Of a stretch of 22,939 nucleotides of DNA, positions 15,512-22,856 are shown piece after piece. Source of the DNA: a virus. Both the position numbers and the translations under genes were made by a program. The stretch is taken from IMG/VR virus record IMGVR_UViG_3300022198_002536, positions 1 through 22,939 of that record; one strand, given 5' to 3'. Position 1 is the first letter of the stretch. Every line of letters starts with the position of its first letter. The notes under the pieces were generated by a model that saw only the letters and a list, made by a program, of their open reading frames with translations, did not search any database and was not told where the DNA came from.

Positions 15512-16260
15512 TCATCACTCTCATTTACAATCATCAGTAAAGTATTCGTTTGGTCAAAAATTATCATACTGTTATCACCCATATACAATCTTGCTTGACC
15601 ATCATCAAGGAACTGCAAACAAGTAGGCAACCAATCTCCAAAGTGAGTTTCAACCGTAGCATTCGGGCCAGCACTATCCATGAGAGGTAAAACAGTGAAG
15701 AGTCGGCCAGTAGCGGCTTTGCCAGCCACGATACCGAATTCACCTTCACCGCAATGCGCTCGTACTTTGTATAATGAATCATCAGCCAACAAGCCTTTCA
15801 TACCAGCAAGGGAAATCAAATCCTTCGTTTTAACCGTAGCATGTACGCTCAACTCATCGCCATTGAATGTAGCCCAACCACTGGCTGTTGCCTTCTCCAA
15901 CATCTTACCAATGATAACAGTTTTAGCGGCTGAGGTTATATCATCTGTACTTGGTATCTGTAATTTGTTACCGCCAGCCTCTATGTGTAAAGGTTTAGTT
16001 TCACCAACTTGTCGTAGTATAACATTGTCTTGCTTACTTGACTTAAGGAATAAGATTGCTTTTTCAAGAAGTGCGATATGAATGAATCCCTCTTCTTCAA
16101 CAGTTACACCTAACAATTGCTTTCGCAAGTAATAATTTGCGAAGCCGACTTCAATGGTAATACGATTACCCGTACAATTCAATCGGGCATCTGTTACACC
16201 CTTTCCAAACGAGGAAAGGAAGTCAAGCAAACTTTTTCTTTCAGCAGTAATTTTCGTCAT
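15508..16260 (-). CDS. pcn: Sliding clamp, PCNA (250 aa)
   Basis: This is the ring-forming processivity factor for the DNA polymerase. Length (250 aa) matches archaeal PCNA, and the two-lobed pattern is visible. An N-terminal helix (KSLLDFLSSFG) precedes strand pairs, the central linker lies near 115-130 (TVIIGKMLEKA), the second lobe starts around VKTKDLISLAG, and the C-terminus shows LPTCLQFLDDGQARLYMGDN. The sequence is divergent but order and context (next to PolB, downstream of RFC) make the call secure. A GAGGTGA ribosome site lies 4 bases before the ATG. It forms ATGA overlaps on both sides: its stop with PolB, and its start with the 46-aa ORF. Confidence 0.9.
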   Translation of the reverse strand: MTKITAERKSLLDFLSSFGKGVTDARLNCTGNRITIEVGFANYYLRKQLLGVTVEEEGFIHIALLEKAILFLKSSKQDNVILRQVGETKPLHIEAGGNKLQIPSTDDITSAAKTVIIGKMLEKATASGWATFNGDELSVHATVKTKDLISLAGMKGLLADDSLYKVRAHCGEGEFGIVAGKAATGRLFTVLPLMDSAGPNATVETHFGDWLPTCLQFLDDGQARLYMGDNSMIIFDQTNTLLMIVNESDE

Positions 16261-16397
16261 AATATCACCTCATGGATGGGGAACAGAAGGAATGGAATGA
16301 ATTCCCTTGACGGCGTTGATTCACCTTTACTGTTCATTACTCCATCAAAACCATCCACAATTACGGGGTGCAATTGAGCATCACAAACTCCCATCAT
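16257..16397 (-). CDS. Possible small protein between RadA-like and PCNA genes (46 aa)
   Basis: A single open frame spans the only 120-base gap in the replication block. It starts with tandem ATGs inside the end of the RadA-like gene (17-base overlap, or 14 from the second ATG) and its TGA forms ATGA with the PCNA start. The product has a mixed, globular-looking composition and ends in a hydrophobic FIPFLLFPIHEVIL. No good ribosome site precedes it, so translation would depend on coupling to the upstream gene. If it is not a gene, the gap holds nothing else that I can recognise. Confidence 0.45.
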   Translation of the reverse strand: MMGVCDAQLHPVIVDGFDGVMNSKGESTPSREFIPFLLFPIHEVIL

Positions 16398-17376
16398 AGA
16401 GTTCGGGCAAGCCGAACCATTGTGGTTCACCATTAGGATATGTTACAAACACGGTACGAGATTGGTCTTGAAGCATAGGGTTCGTCTTACACTTTTTGAA
16501 GCGAGCCTTGTACTCAATCTTGACCAATTCATTTTCATCGTTGTAGTGTTCTTCTTGTTCCATCCAAATAATTGTAGGGAGGTAGTTGTTAGTTTTCTTT
16601 TCCCATTCGGGTTGCCATGAAGCATTACTACTACTGTCAGTACCGTAAGAAAAGTTTGTTGAGCGAAGATGTGTTTCCCAAAAGACACGGACACCAGCAC
16701 GCACAAGGCTACGAGAAAGTGCTGTGAGTTGATGAAACCGAGTGTTACGAATTGCCCAATCGGACTGTCGCTCAACACGCTTTGCATCACCAGCACCACG
16801 AATGTCAGCCGACTCAATACCATCCTTAGCCAATCCTAAGTCAATGATACGCATGTTGTTGGTACAAATCTCCAACCATGAATCAAGACCACTTACCAAT
16901 ACGCCCCATACATCAGCCTCACCGCTTTCAACTTGGGATAAGATGTATCGCATAATGTTCATCACACGGTCATGAGTGCCGGGATAATCATAAGCAGTAC
17001 GGTCATTCGTACCCATTTGCCACGGTTTCCATGATGTAATATTCGGATTTTTATTTACCGCTGAATTAAGCATGGCTACTCCCATGTCAAAATCAATAGC
17101 GTGCATCTGTGCATTAGGATGAGTCTTTAGATACTCTCCAAAAGCATGAGAAACCATGCCCGACTTACCTGTACCATCAAATCCTGCAATACCAATAAAC
17201 ATGTGTTGTAGTGGTTCGCTCTTCATCTTCTGTTCTTCTGCACGAAGGTCAGCAAACATATCCACCTTAACCCCAGTCTTTACTGGGGTAGATGCACCAT
17301 AAGCACCAGTATGTTGTACCGATGCTTCTTCCTTCAATGCTTCTTGCGCCTTCGCTGTTTGTCCGAATCCTGCCAT
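16381..17376 (-). CDS. RadA/RecA-like P-loop ATPase (331 aa)
   Basis: This is a RecA-fold ATPase, with Walker A GFDGTGKS at 65-72 and a Walker B-like strand VWGVLVSGLDS ending in D165. An Asp-containing strand AIDFD (93-97) and a later strand RVFWETHL follow, as in RecA/RadA/Sak4-type proteins. The N-terminal 55 residues are low-complexity and lack the helix-hairpin-helix domain of cellular RadA, so it is closer to short viral recombinases or DnaB-like Sak4 proteins. It probably anneals or exchanges strands, or loads replication proteins. AGGTGA lies 5 bases before the ATG. It follows the ssDNA-binding protein gene and precedes PCNA. Confidence 0.75.
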   Translation of the reverse strand: MAGFGQTAKAQEALKEEASVQHTGAYGASTPVKTGVKVDMFADLRAEEQKMKSEPLQHMFIGIAGFDGTGKSGMVSHAFGEYLKTHPNAQMHAIDFDMGVAMLNSAVNKNPNITSWKPWQMGTNDRTAYDYPGTHDRVMNIMRYILSQVESGEADVWGVLVSGLDSWLEICTNNMRIIDLGLAKDGIESADIRGAGDAKRVERQSDWAIRNTRFHQLTALSRSLVRAGVRVFWETHLRSTNFSYGTDSSSNASWQPEWEKKTNNYLPTIIWMEQEEHYNDENELVKIEYKARFKKCKTNPMLQDQSRTVFVTYPNGEPQWFGLPELYDGSL

Positions 17377-17387
17377 TTATTTCACCT

Positions 17388-18743
17388 TCAATTAAATTGT
17401 CCTACTCCTGTGTCGCCACCTTCCATTCGGCGGCGGGAACGGCGTGGGTCAGCATAGATGCCGAATGCCGTTAGTTTAGGAGTGGGAAGTCCGTCTTTCG
17501 CTTTCATACCAAGACGACCAAAGACAAGCACTGTGGTTCTCTCAGCGTATGGGAATGCATGTTCACCCCAATGAGATACGAATGGTTGAGTACACTTTCC
17601 TACAGCACCGGGAATCCAACAATCAATGTCACCAGCAATACTGCTTGAAAGCGTCATGCTATAATTGAATCCTTCTTCATCAAATTCGGACTCACGAGGC
17701 TCGGTACTCATACGAGTGATTGTACCTTTCGTGATGACGAGTGGCCCATACGCACGCTTTTCACCTGCGATGTTAAGGAACTCTTTCTTTGATTCAAATG
17801 TTTCTTCAAGTGAATCAATGTGTACAAACAAATCATGAAGTTCTGTGTCAGCCAAGTATCGTGAAGGGTGCAAAAGTGGTCGCACATCTTCATTCACGAA
17901 CTCATCAGTGTATGTAATTTCAACTTCACTGTATGTCGTGAGTACATCTTTGAATGCTTCTGTAGCATTCTCTCGTGGAGGTACAACTTGAACTTTACAA
18001 GGGCGACCAATATTAACAGAAAGGTATCGGTTATCATTCGTCATGTCAATACGCCACAACTGAATGTTACCGTTCTTAACGAACTCTTCTTCTTGATTGC
18101 CCAAGAAGTAGTAGTAACGACCCAACTGCTTTTCGGGTGATGCTTTGTTGTTGTAGGTTGTCAAACAAACCCATGCACCGTTCTGTGTCTTGATACCATG
18201 TGGTGGTACAGGATTTTCCGCTACAGCCAATTCTGTGTTTTCCAATCCTTCTTTGGTACGCAAGTACCAATACCCACCTTCATTCTCATAGACACCAAGA
18301 CGACCCGAACCGATTGCGTCAGCAGGGTCATCTGCAAACAACTTCAAGTTGGACTTGACAATGTTCGCAAGACGGTCACGAGCCTTGTCAGCGACACCAA
18401 CAAAGCACCCAACCCATGTCTGTAACTTACTGTTACCGCCACCGCTTGAGCGTCGTGTAACCACAATCATCTGTTCTGCCCAATCAATGAGTAAATCTGC
18501 ATCTTCACTCGCAGGGTCATCAACACCATATTGCATTTTTACTTCTGCAAAGAATTCAGCCGTTACTTCATCCATTGTTTTTCCTGTTCTTTCTGCATAC
18601 GCTGAAATGCGGGAGAGAACTTCTTGAGGTAGCGCACTTGTAGTAGCGTTACCTGTTACTGCCGTGAAGCCGTTTGATTCGGCCACTGGCATATCCACCC
18701 CGTCAATTTCACCGTATTCATCTTCGTTATCCCATGTACTCAT
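17388..18743 (-). CDS. Replication protein A-like ssDNA-binding protein, putative (451 aa)
   Basis: I see no enzyme motif. The acidic N-terminus (about 1-20) is followed by a helical part (40-95), then long beta-rich stretches consistent with one or more OB folds. One starts around 108 with TWVGCFVGVADKARDRL and another near 330-410 with ITKGTITRMS and CWIPGAVGKC. The end is basic then Gly-rich (RRSRRRMEGGDTGVGQF). A gene of this size between the clamp loader and the RadA-like ATPase fits an RPA-type protein that coats single-stranded DNA. A GAGGTGA ribosome site is 4 bases upstream and the start overlaps the RFC stop as ATGA. A different accessory role cannot be excluded. Confidence 0.55.
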   Translation of the reverse strand: MSTWDNEDEYGEIDGVDMPVAESNGFTAVTGNATTSALPQEVLSRISAYAERTGKTMDEVTAEFFAEVKMQYGVDDPASEDADLLIDWAEQMIVVTRRSSGGGNSKLQTWVGCFVGVADKARDRLANIVKSNLKLFADDPADAIGSGRLGVYENEGGYWYLRTKEGLENTELAVAENPVPPHGIKTQNGAWVCLTTYNNKASPEKQLGRYYYFLGNQEEEFVKNGNIQLWRIDMTNDNRYLSVNIGRPCKVQVVPPRENATEAFKDVLTTYSEVEITYTDEFVNEDVRPLLHPSRYLADTELHDLFVHIDSLEETFESKKEFLNIAGEKRAYGPLVITKGTITRMSTEPRESEFDEEGFNYSMTLSSSIAGDIDCWIPGAVGKCTQPFVSHWGEHAFPYAERTTVLVFGRLGMKAKDGLPTPKLTAFGIYADPRRSRRRMEGGDTGVGQFN

Positions 18744-19678
18744 GTTTTCACCTCTATTTGTTTTTTCAATCGTGCGACCAGCACATCTACAAACGATTCA
18801 TCCGAACCGCCCCATTCATAAACATACTTCATCATATCACCCCACACCTCCATAATCGCAAAGGTGGTGTCAGCATCATTATCAAAATGCTTACGGATGG
18901 CACGATGAAAGTTATTCATGAAAGATAACTTATCGCCCGACGAATATAATATGTCAATGAGATGTTCTCTCAACTCATTGAACTTGTTAGTGACTGTATA
19001 ATCCCACCAGTCATCCTCACTTTGTTTAATCGTGAATTGTTTTATGGCATCAGCCGTTTTAGGAATACGCTCAAGAGAAGCAACTGCGGCTCGTAAGTCA
19101 CCGCCATGAAACTCCACTACATCACCATAGAAAGGTTGCCAATCTACAGGTGCGCCACACGACTCAGTAAGACGGTGGAGGTGAGAAGCACCATGCTCGG
19201 CTGATACTCGCTTGAATGTGTACACAGTACATCGGCTCTTGATAGCAGGGCGTACTTTGTCAGCGTAGTTAGCAGTGAGGATAAACAAAACCTTTGCGAC
19301 ATACTTTTCCATAATGCCACGCATAGCGTCTTGTGCTTGATGTGTTAGACCATCGGCCTCATCAAGTACCACCACTTTTCGTTTTGTACCTATACCACTT
19401 AGTCGTGCAAAGTTCTTCACTTCCTCTCGGATGTGTGAGATACCCCTGTCATCACTGGCGTTTGTCCACATGACATTCATATCGTTGTATGCATCACCAA
19501 GCATGGTGCGAGCAATAGCATTGGCGGCACTGGTCTTACCTGTACCCGGTTCTCCAACGAATAGGAGTGCGGCGGGATATACCCCTGCCCGTTCCCATTC
19601 TTCTGCATCTCTTACGAAGTGTTCATTCCCTACTACTTGAGAGGGGTGAACAGGTCGTATTAGTTCATTCCAAGCCAT
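18740..19678 (-). CDS. rfcS: Clamp loader small subunit, RFC-S-like AAA+ ATPase (312 aa)
   Basis: This opens and loads the PCNA ring. Numbering from the chosen start, Walker A is GEPGTGKT (42-49), Walker B VVVLDEAD (102-109), sensor 1 ILTAN (133-137), and the SRC motif, whose Arg acts as the arginine finger, lies at 148-150. The C-terminal collar region is helical. Length matches archaeal RFC small subunits (about 315-330). I choose the ATG at 19678 because GGAGATGA (19684-19691) lies 5 bases upstream; an in-frame ATG at 19687 lies inside that site. No large subunit is present in the window, so the loader may be homomeric or use the host's RFC-L. A TATA-like promoter precedes it. Confidence 0.92.
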   Translation of the reverse strand: MAWNELIRPVHPSQVVGNEHFVRDAEEWERAGVYPAALLFVGEPGTGKTSAANAIARTMLGDAYNDMNVMWTNASDDRGISHIREEVKNFARLSGIGTKRKVVVLDEADGLTHQAQDAMRGIMEKYVAKVLFILTANYADKVRPAIKSRCTVYTFKRVSAEHGASHLHRLTESCGAPVDWQPFYGDVVEFHGGDLRAAVASLERIPKTADAIKQFTIKQSEDDWWDYTVTNKFNELREHLIDILYSSGDKLSFMNNFHRAIRKHFDNDADTTFAIMEVWGDMMKYVYEWGGSDESFVDVLVARLKKQIEVKT

Positions 19679-19683
19679 CTTTC

Positions 19684-19713
19684 TCATCTCCTTCTTCTTT
19701 CTTGATTTAAATA
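19684..19713 (-). promoter_or_regulatory. TATA-like promoter block upstream of RFC-S
   Basis: On the - strand this reads TATTTAAATCAA, one base, then AAAGAAGAAG, running directly into GGAGATGA. It differs from the block before the P-loop ATPase gene at one base of 23, and the distal copy has six extra bases before the ribosome site. TATTTAAA fits an archaeal TATA box. Its centre lies about 31 bases from the ATG, so the transcript would be nearly leaderless. It probably starts the replisome operon. Confidence 0.65.
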
Positions 19714-19722
19714 GTCCAAGTC

Positions 19723-19744
19723 AAAAATCGGTGACTATCACCAA
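19723..19744 (-). terminator. Hairpin followed by a T-run, terminator-like
   Basis: Four bases after the stop of the 150-aa gene, the - strand reads TTGGTGA-TAG-TCACCGA, a 7-bp stem with one G-T pair and a 3-base loop, followed directly by TTTTT. In archaea the T-run alone can terminate transcription. The position, between a gene end and the next TATA element, supports a transcription unit boundary. Confidence 0.5.
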
Positions 19745-19747
19745 TTC

Positions 19748-20194
19748 TCATGGGAACTCTTCATCCAGTGCATCATTGAAAGCATCCCATGCCTCAGCCC
19801 AGTACATGAACTTCTTCCAATTCCTACCAGTCTTTACTTTGCGTCGTGTACCATCATCCCGCCATAATGTCTTAGGGATAGGATTCTCGTAAGTCCAGCG
19901 CACTCTCCTTATGTTACGCTTCATTGAATTATCCATTAGTGGTTCATATGGTTCAAGTGCATCCATCCACATCGTAATTTCTTTTTGATTACCAATTTCT
20001 GTTCTGCCAAGTATAGTCAAGCCTTTAGATTGCGCCCATACCTCAATGCACTTCTGTTGTTCTTCGGTACAGTTTGACTTGAAGTACAATGCCCTGCGAA
20101 CTTGAAAGCCGTAGGCACTCGTTGAACGCTTCATTGATACATTTAAATTTAGTTTCAATAAAGCAAACGCAAGTCCTATATCTTCAAGATTCAT
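19748..20194 (-). CDS. Hypothetical protein (148 aa)
   Basis: No family is recognised. The protein is basic and Trp-rich in its second half (MYWAEAWDAFNDAL near the end), with two Cys. A central segment (VRRALYFKSNCTEEQQKCIEVW, about 32-53 of the chosen start, split here as a strand then a helix) recalls the strand-helix pattern of small LAGLIDADG-like folds, but no LAGLIDADG motif or acidic catalytic pair is visible. The ATG at 20194 has AGGTGG 5 bases upstream, whereas the frame's GTG at 20203 lies within that site. It overlaps the upstream gene by 11 bases and ends at a terminator-like hairpin. Confidence 0.7.
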   Translation of the reverse strand: MNLEDIGLAFALLKLNLNVSMKRSTSAYGFQVRRALYFKSNCTEEQQKCIEVWAQSKGLTILGRTEIGNQKEITMWMDALEPYEPLMDNSMKRNIRRVRWTYENPIPKTLWRDDGTRRKVKTGRNWKKFMYWAEAWDAFNDALDEEFP

Positions 20195-21398
20195 CTTCGC
20201 CACCTGTAATTGCTATGTAATCTAATATATCATCTATGTCGTGAATACCCATGTTGTTTTCAACATCAAGTAATTTCAAGTGCCACCCGTTATTAGGATT
20301 CCAAGTATAATTAAATTTAGCAACTAAACAATCCTCAATGTTTTGAAACATGAAACGGACATTAGCATATACTCCCCGTACTTTCAATGCGTTGTTCACC
20401 GTGAAAGGTATGACATCTACTCGGAGTGTCGTGACATCAACAATTTCGCCAGCATCATTAAAACCGATAACAAATTCAAATCCCCCCTTGTCTAAATTCC
20501 TAACAGATAGTAACTGTCCATACAGTATGTTTGTACCATTCGTGTAGAGATAGTAATTATTTTCATGAGTAATTAAAAATCCGCCCTTCGGATATGATTC
20601 TAACAACACTTGTGATTCATGCCATTCGTGAAACATCGGCTCTTTGTATCTTGAAAACGGCAGTTCAACATCCACTGTATGATTGCATCCTGTACCTAAC
20701 GGGTTCTCCCACATCCAGCATTCTATAGATTTATCTTCAAGTAAAGGAGTGTATTTAGGATTAAGTGAACCATCACGATTGCGAACCAACCCATCCCCTA
20801 TGAAGTTCAATGTTGAACAGTCAGTAATGAACCACCACTTTTTCGGTGTATCATCTCCACCCCATGCTTGTAATTTTTTAAATGCTGATGATTTATTTTC
20901 TATCTTCAAACCATCATAGATTACTGCAAGATAAATGTCTAATGAAAATTCATGACTAAGATTACTTTGACTCATGAGCCATTTCTTGAATCGGTTTCGT
21001 ATGTAACTCCACCTGTAATTCACCGCCCACCTCCAAATTATGTAACCCTCATCTGCACTGATGTTACGACTGAACTCTAACACCCAGTTGTTATTGTCGT
21101 GAGCGTTTCGCAAAAGTTCTACGGCTTCATTGAGTGTGTACTCACTCGGTTCATCTGTTGATTCCCATGTAAGAACATCAACAAATGGTTCATCACCTGC
21201 TACCTCCATCAGTCTTTCAACTGTTACATTACATTCATTCGCTAACTGTATCTTCAACATATGTTGAGAGATAGACAGCCGATTGTTTGTAGTTAAGAAA
21301 TCCCAAATCACTTTACATTCTTTCTTTGAGATTTCTTTACTCGTTAATTTATTCGGCATTTGCATTAGCAAATCGGTAAGCCTCGCTAAAGTAAGCAT
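20184..21398 (-). CDS. Hypothetical protein (404 aa)
   Basis: No family is recognised. The N-terminal third is helical (ARLTDLLMQMPNKLTSKEISKKE and similar), the middle is rich in Trp and aromatic residues (DDTPKKWWFITDC), and the C-terminal half is beta-rich. The helical start followed by an aromatic beta region recalls nucleotidyltransferase/ligase layouts, but no KxDG or other ligase motif is visible, so I do not assign one. The start at 21398 is an ATG just after the upstream stop, with GAGTGA 4 bases before it; a GTG at 21416 is the alternative. It lies just before the replisome transcription unit. Confidence 0.7.
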   Translation of the reverse strand: MLTLARLTDLLMQMPNKLTSKEISKKECKVIWDFLTTNNRLSISQHMLKIQLANECNVTVERLMEVAGDEPFVDVLTWESTDEPSEYTLNEAVELLRNAHDNNNWVLEFSRNISADEGYIIWRWAVNYRWSYIRNRFKKWLMSQSNLSHEFSLDIYLAVIYDGLKIENKSSAFKKLQAWGGDDTPKKWWFITDCSTLNFIGDGLVRNRDGSLNPKYTPLLEDKSIECWMWENPLGTGCNHTVDVELPFSRYKEPMFHEWHESQVLLESYPKGGFLITHENNYYLYTNGTNILYGQLLSVRNLDKGGFEFVIGFNDAGEIVDVTTLRVDVIPFTVNNALKVRGVYANVRFMFQNIEDCLVAKFNYTWNPNNGWHLKLLDVENNMGIHDIDDILDYIAITGGEDES

Positions 21399-21402
21399 AT
21401 GC

Positions 21403-22125
21403 TCACTCTTCTTCACTTACTGCTTCTGTAATCAAACAAGGAATACCCCACAACCACGGAGGTACACGCTCGTCGCCTCGCATCTTTCCAAGTACGGTAA
21501 TGTTACTACTACCAAACCCATCATCAAAGACTCCACTATCTGCAAAGTCTTTCATCTGTTCTCGTGTCAAAGCAATGTAACGGTTAGTATTTGATTGCCA
21601 TGACATGAACAAATCATCACCTGCAAGAAGGTGGAAATCATCGGGGTCGGTTGATATGTCATCACCGCACGATATACAACTCACCATGACTCTCCACAAA
21701 TCAATAGGTACAGTTCCACCATCATTTGTTTGAGCATCAACCGTTTCAACATATTCGTACTTGCTCACCGATAAATCATTATTGGCTAAAGGAAAACCAC
21801 AGTTGCATACCCACGACTGAGCAATCTCTCGCTTTTGATTATACTGCATCTCAGCATGTGCCATAGGGTCAAGTGGTGGTGTGACCATCTCAATACCATC
21901 GGGTTCTTCTATTTCATATCCACAAGCCTTCATGAGTATAGTGAACTTCTCATGATGTTCTTGAGCCAGTGGATGATTAAGCATAAACATGAGAGCGAAT
22001 TTATTGTCACTCAATTTACGATACTGTACGCCGCTATCATCGGGCGACCAAATACCATCAATTGACAATTTGCCAAAATGTTCGTTTCCCCATGCTATTA
22101 ATTCTTCACTCGGTTGCCATTCCAT
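21403..22125 (-). CDS. Hypothetical protein with a zinc-ribbon insert (240 aa)
   Basis: A four-Cys ribbon is formed by VCNC (C107, C109) and SCISC (C150, C153). The 40 residues between the pairs suggest a long insertion loop. The N-terminal 90 residues are alpha/beta with no motif I recognise, and the C-terminus is acidic (SEEE). The ATG at 22125 has AGGTGA 5 bases upstream; the GTG at 22134 lies within that site. It overlaps the upstream zinc-ribbon gene by 20 bases. A nucleic-acid-binding or regulatory role is plausible but not shown. Confidence 0.7.
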   Translation of the reverse strand: MEWQPSEELIAWGNEHFGKLSIDGIWSPDDSGVQYRKLSDNKFALMFMLNHPLAQEHHEKFTILMKACGYEIEEPDGIEMVTPPLDPMAHAEMQYNQKREIAQSWVCNCGFPLANNDLSVSKYEYVETVDAQTNDGGTVPIDLWRVMVSCISCGDDISTDPDDFHLLAGDDLFMSWQSNTNRYIALTREQMKDFADSGVFDDGFGSSNITVLGKMRGDERVPPWLWGIPCLITEAVSEEE

Positions 22126-22384
22126 TGTCCTCACCTGTTACCTTACAATAGGCAAATACCCCACAACACTTTGCTATGTAAAGGTGTTCCCCATTATCTA
22201 ACAAAAGAAATGGATTATCACCTATCACATTACACTTAGGACATGGGATGCCCATATCATTTGAATTAAATTCAGCAACAACCCCTATCCATTTATCGCC
22301 AATCAAGAATTCCGATTCGGTTATTTTGTCTATGTTATTTGTTGATACTGTTTCAAAAGTATATTCATCATTTTCTTTACTCAT
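22106..22384 (-). CDS. Small zinc-ribbon protein (92 aa)
   Basis: The start is set at the ATG at 22384, because GGAGG lies 8 bases upstream; the frame is open to 22549 but would lie inside the preceding gene. The protein has an acidic N-terminus (SKENDEYTFETV), then CPKC, and after about 25 residues KCCGVFAYC, which completes a zinc ribbon. The last residues include TGEDNGMATE. It overlaps the upstream gene by 8 bases and the downstream one by 20. The neighbouring genes also encode Cys-pair proteins, so they may form a functional set. Confidence 0.65.
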   Translation of the reverse strand: MSKENDEYTFETVSTNNIDKITESEFLIGDKWIGVVAEFNSNDMGIPCPKCNVIGDNPFLLLDNGEHLYIAKCCGVFAYCKVTGEDNGMATE

Positions 22385-22610
22385 TATTATTTCCTCCGTT
22401 GTCAAAGAGTATGCAAGATGGTGTTGGGTACTTCTTGGTATGTGTAAGAAAAATACCAATTGTTTTTCCGTTACCCACCGCATAATCACGAAGTAACTGA
22501 TACATCTTTTGTGCCGTTGATTCTTTTCCATCATCGGGTTTAAACTCACATATCATATGTTCTTCATATTTATGTAAGGCTATTGTACCATATTCACTAA
22601 AATCAATCAT
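22377..22610 (-). CDS. Hypothetical protein (77 aa)
   Basis: The start at 22610 is an ATG preceded by GGGGGT; it overlaps the stop of the 37-aa ORF by 8 bases (ATGATTGA). The protein is alpha/beta: a strand with FSEYGTIALHKYEEHMICEF, a helix KMYQLLRDYAVGNG, a strand TIGIFLTHTKK and an Asn-rich end. No motif gives a function. The frame extends to a TTG at 22637, but that would overlap the small ORF more deeply. Confidence 0.6.
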   Translation of the reverse strand: MIDFSEYGTIALHKYEEHMICEFKPDDGKESTAQKMYQLLRDYAVGNGKTIGIFLTHTKKYPTPSCILFDNGGNNNE

Positions 22611-22716
22611 TTGATACCCCCAAAAGAATTTCTTCAAGGCATTTCAAACATACTGTTTTGACTGAAAAAATCATTCCATCAGTCTTTACTTTATTACATC
22701 TAAAGCATGGTTTCAT
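22603..22716 (-). CDS. Mini zinc-binding protein (37 aa, CxxC/CxxC)
   Basis: A short frame encodes C4-x2-C7 and C23-x2-C26, a complete zinc-ribbon ligand set in 37 residues, with a helix LEEILLGV after the second pair. Its ATG forms ATGA with the upstream stop, GGGGAATGA precedes it, and its TGA lies 8 bases inside the next gene. The same 8-base overlap follows the 30-aa mini zinc protein near 4090. Function is unknown. Confidence 0.55.
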   Translation of the reverse strand: MKPCFRCNKVKTDGMIFSVKTVCLKCLEEILLGVSND

Positions 22717-22856
22717 GATTCATTCCCCGTAAGTAGTGCATATACTCTTAGTGCCTCTTGTTCATCTTGAGTAACGAAAAAGTTGTAGTCGTCTTTCTTG
22801 AGATACCATGAGTCGCCAAGCACTTTTGAGTCAATCTTCGTAAGTTTCCATGTCAT
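22713..22856 (-). CDS. Small hypothetical protein (47 aa)
   Basis: A short frame with a strong GGAGG site 7 bases upstream of its ATG, and ATGA overlaps at both ends: its ATG shares bases with the stop of the gene cut by the right edge, and its TGA with the 37-aa ORF start. The product begins MTWKLTKIDSKVLGDSWYLKK and continues with a beta-type YNFFVTQDEQEALRVYALL. No family is recognised. Confidence 0.6.
   Translation of the reverse strand: MTWKLTKIDSKVLGDSWYLKKDDYNFFVTQDEQEALRVYALLTGNES

Noticed and set aside
15680-16081. A 133-aa + strand frame across the PCNA gene.
   Set aside because: It is antisense to a secure PCNA gene and no other + strand gene lies in this region.
16443-16823. A 126-aa - strand frame inside the RadA-like gene.
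   Set aside because: It is an out-of-frame shadow of the RadA-like coding sequence with no ribosome site or family signature.
19748-20194. A LAGLIDADG-type homing endonuclease.
   Set aside because: The strand-helix pattern is only suggestive; no LAGLIDADG helix or catalytic acidic residues are visible.
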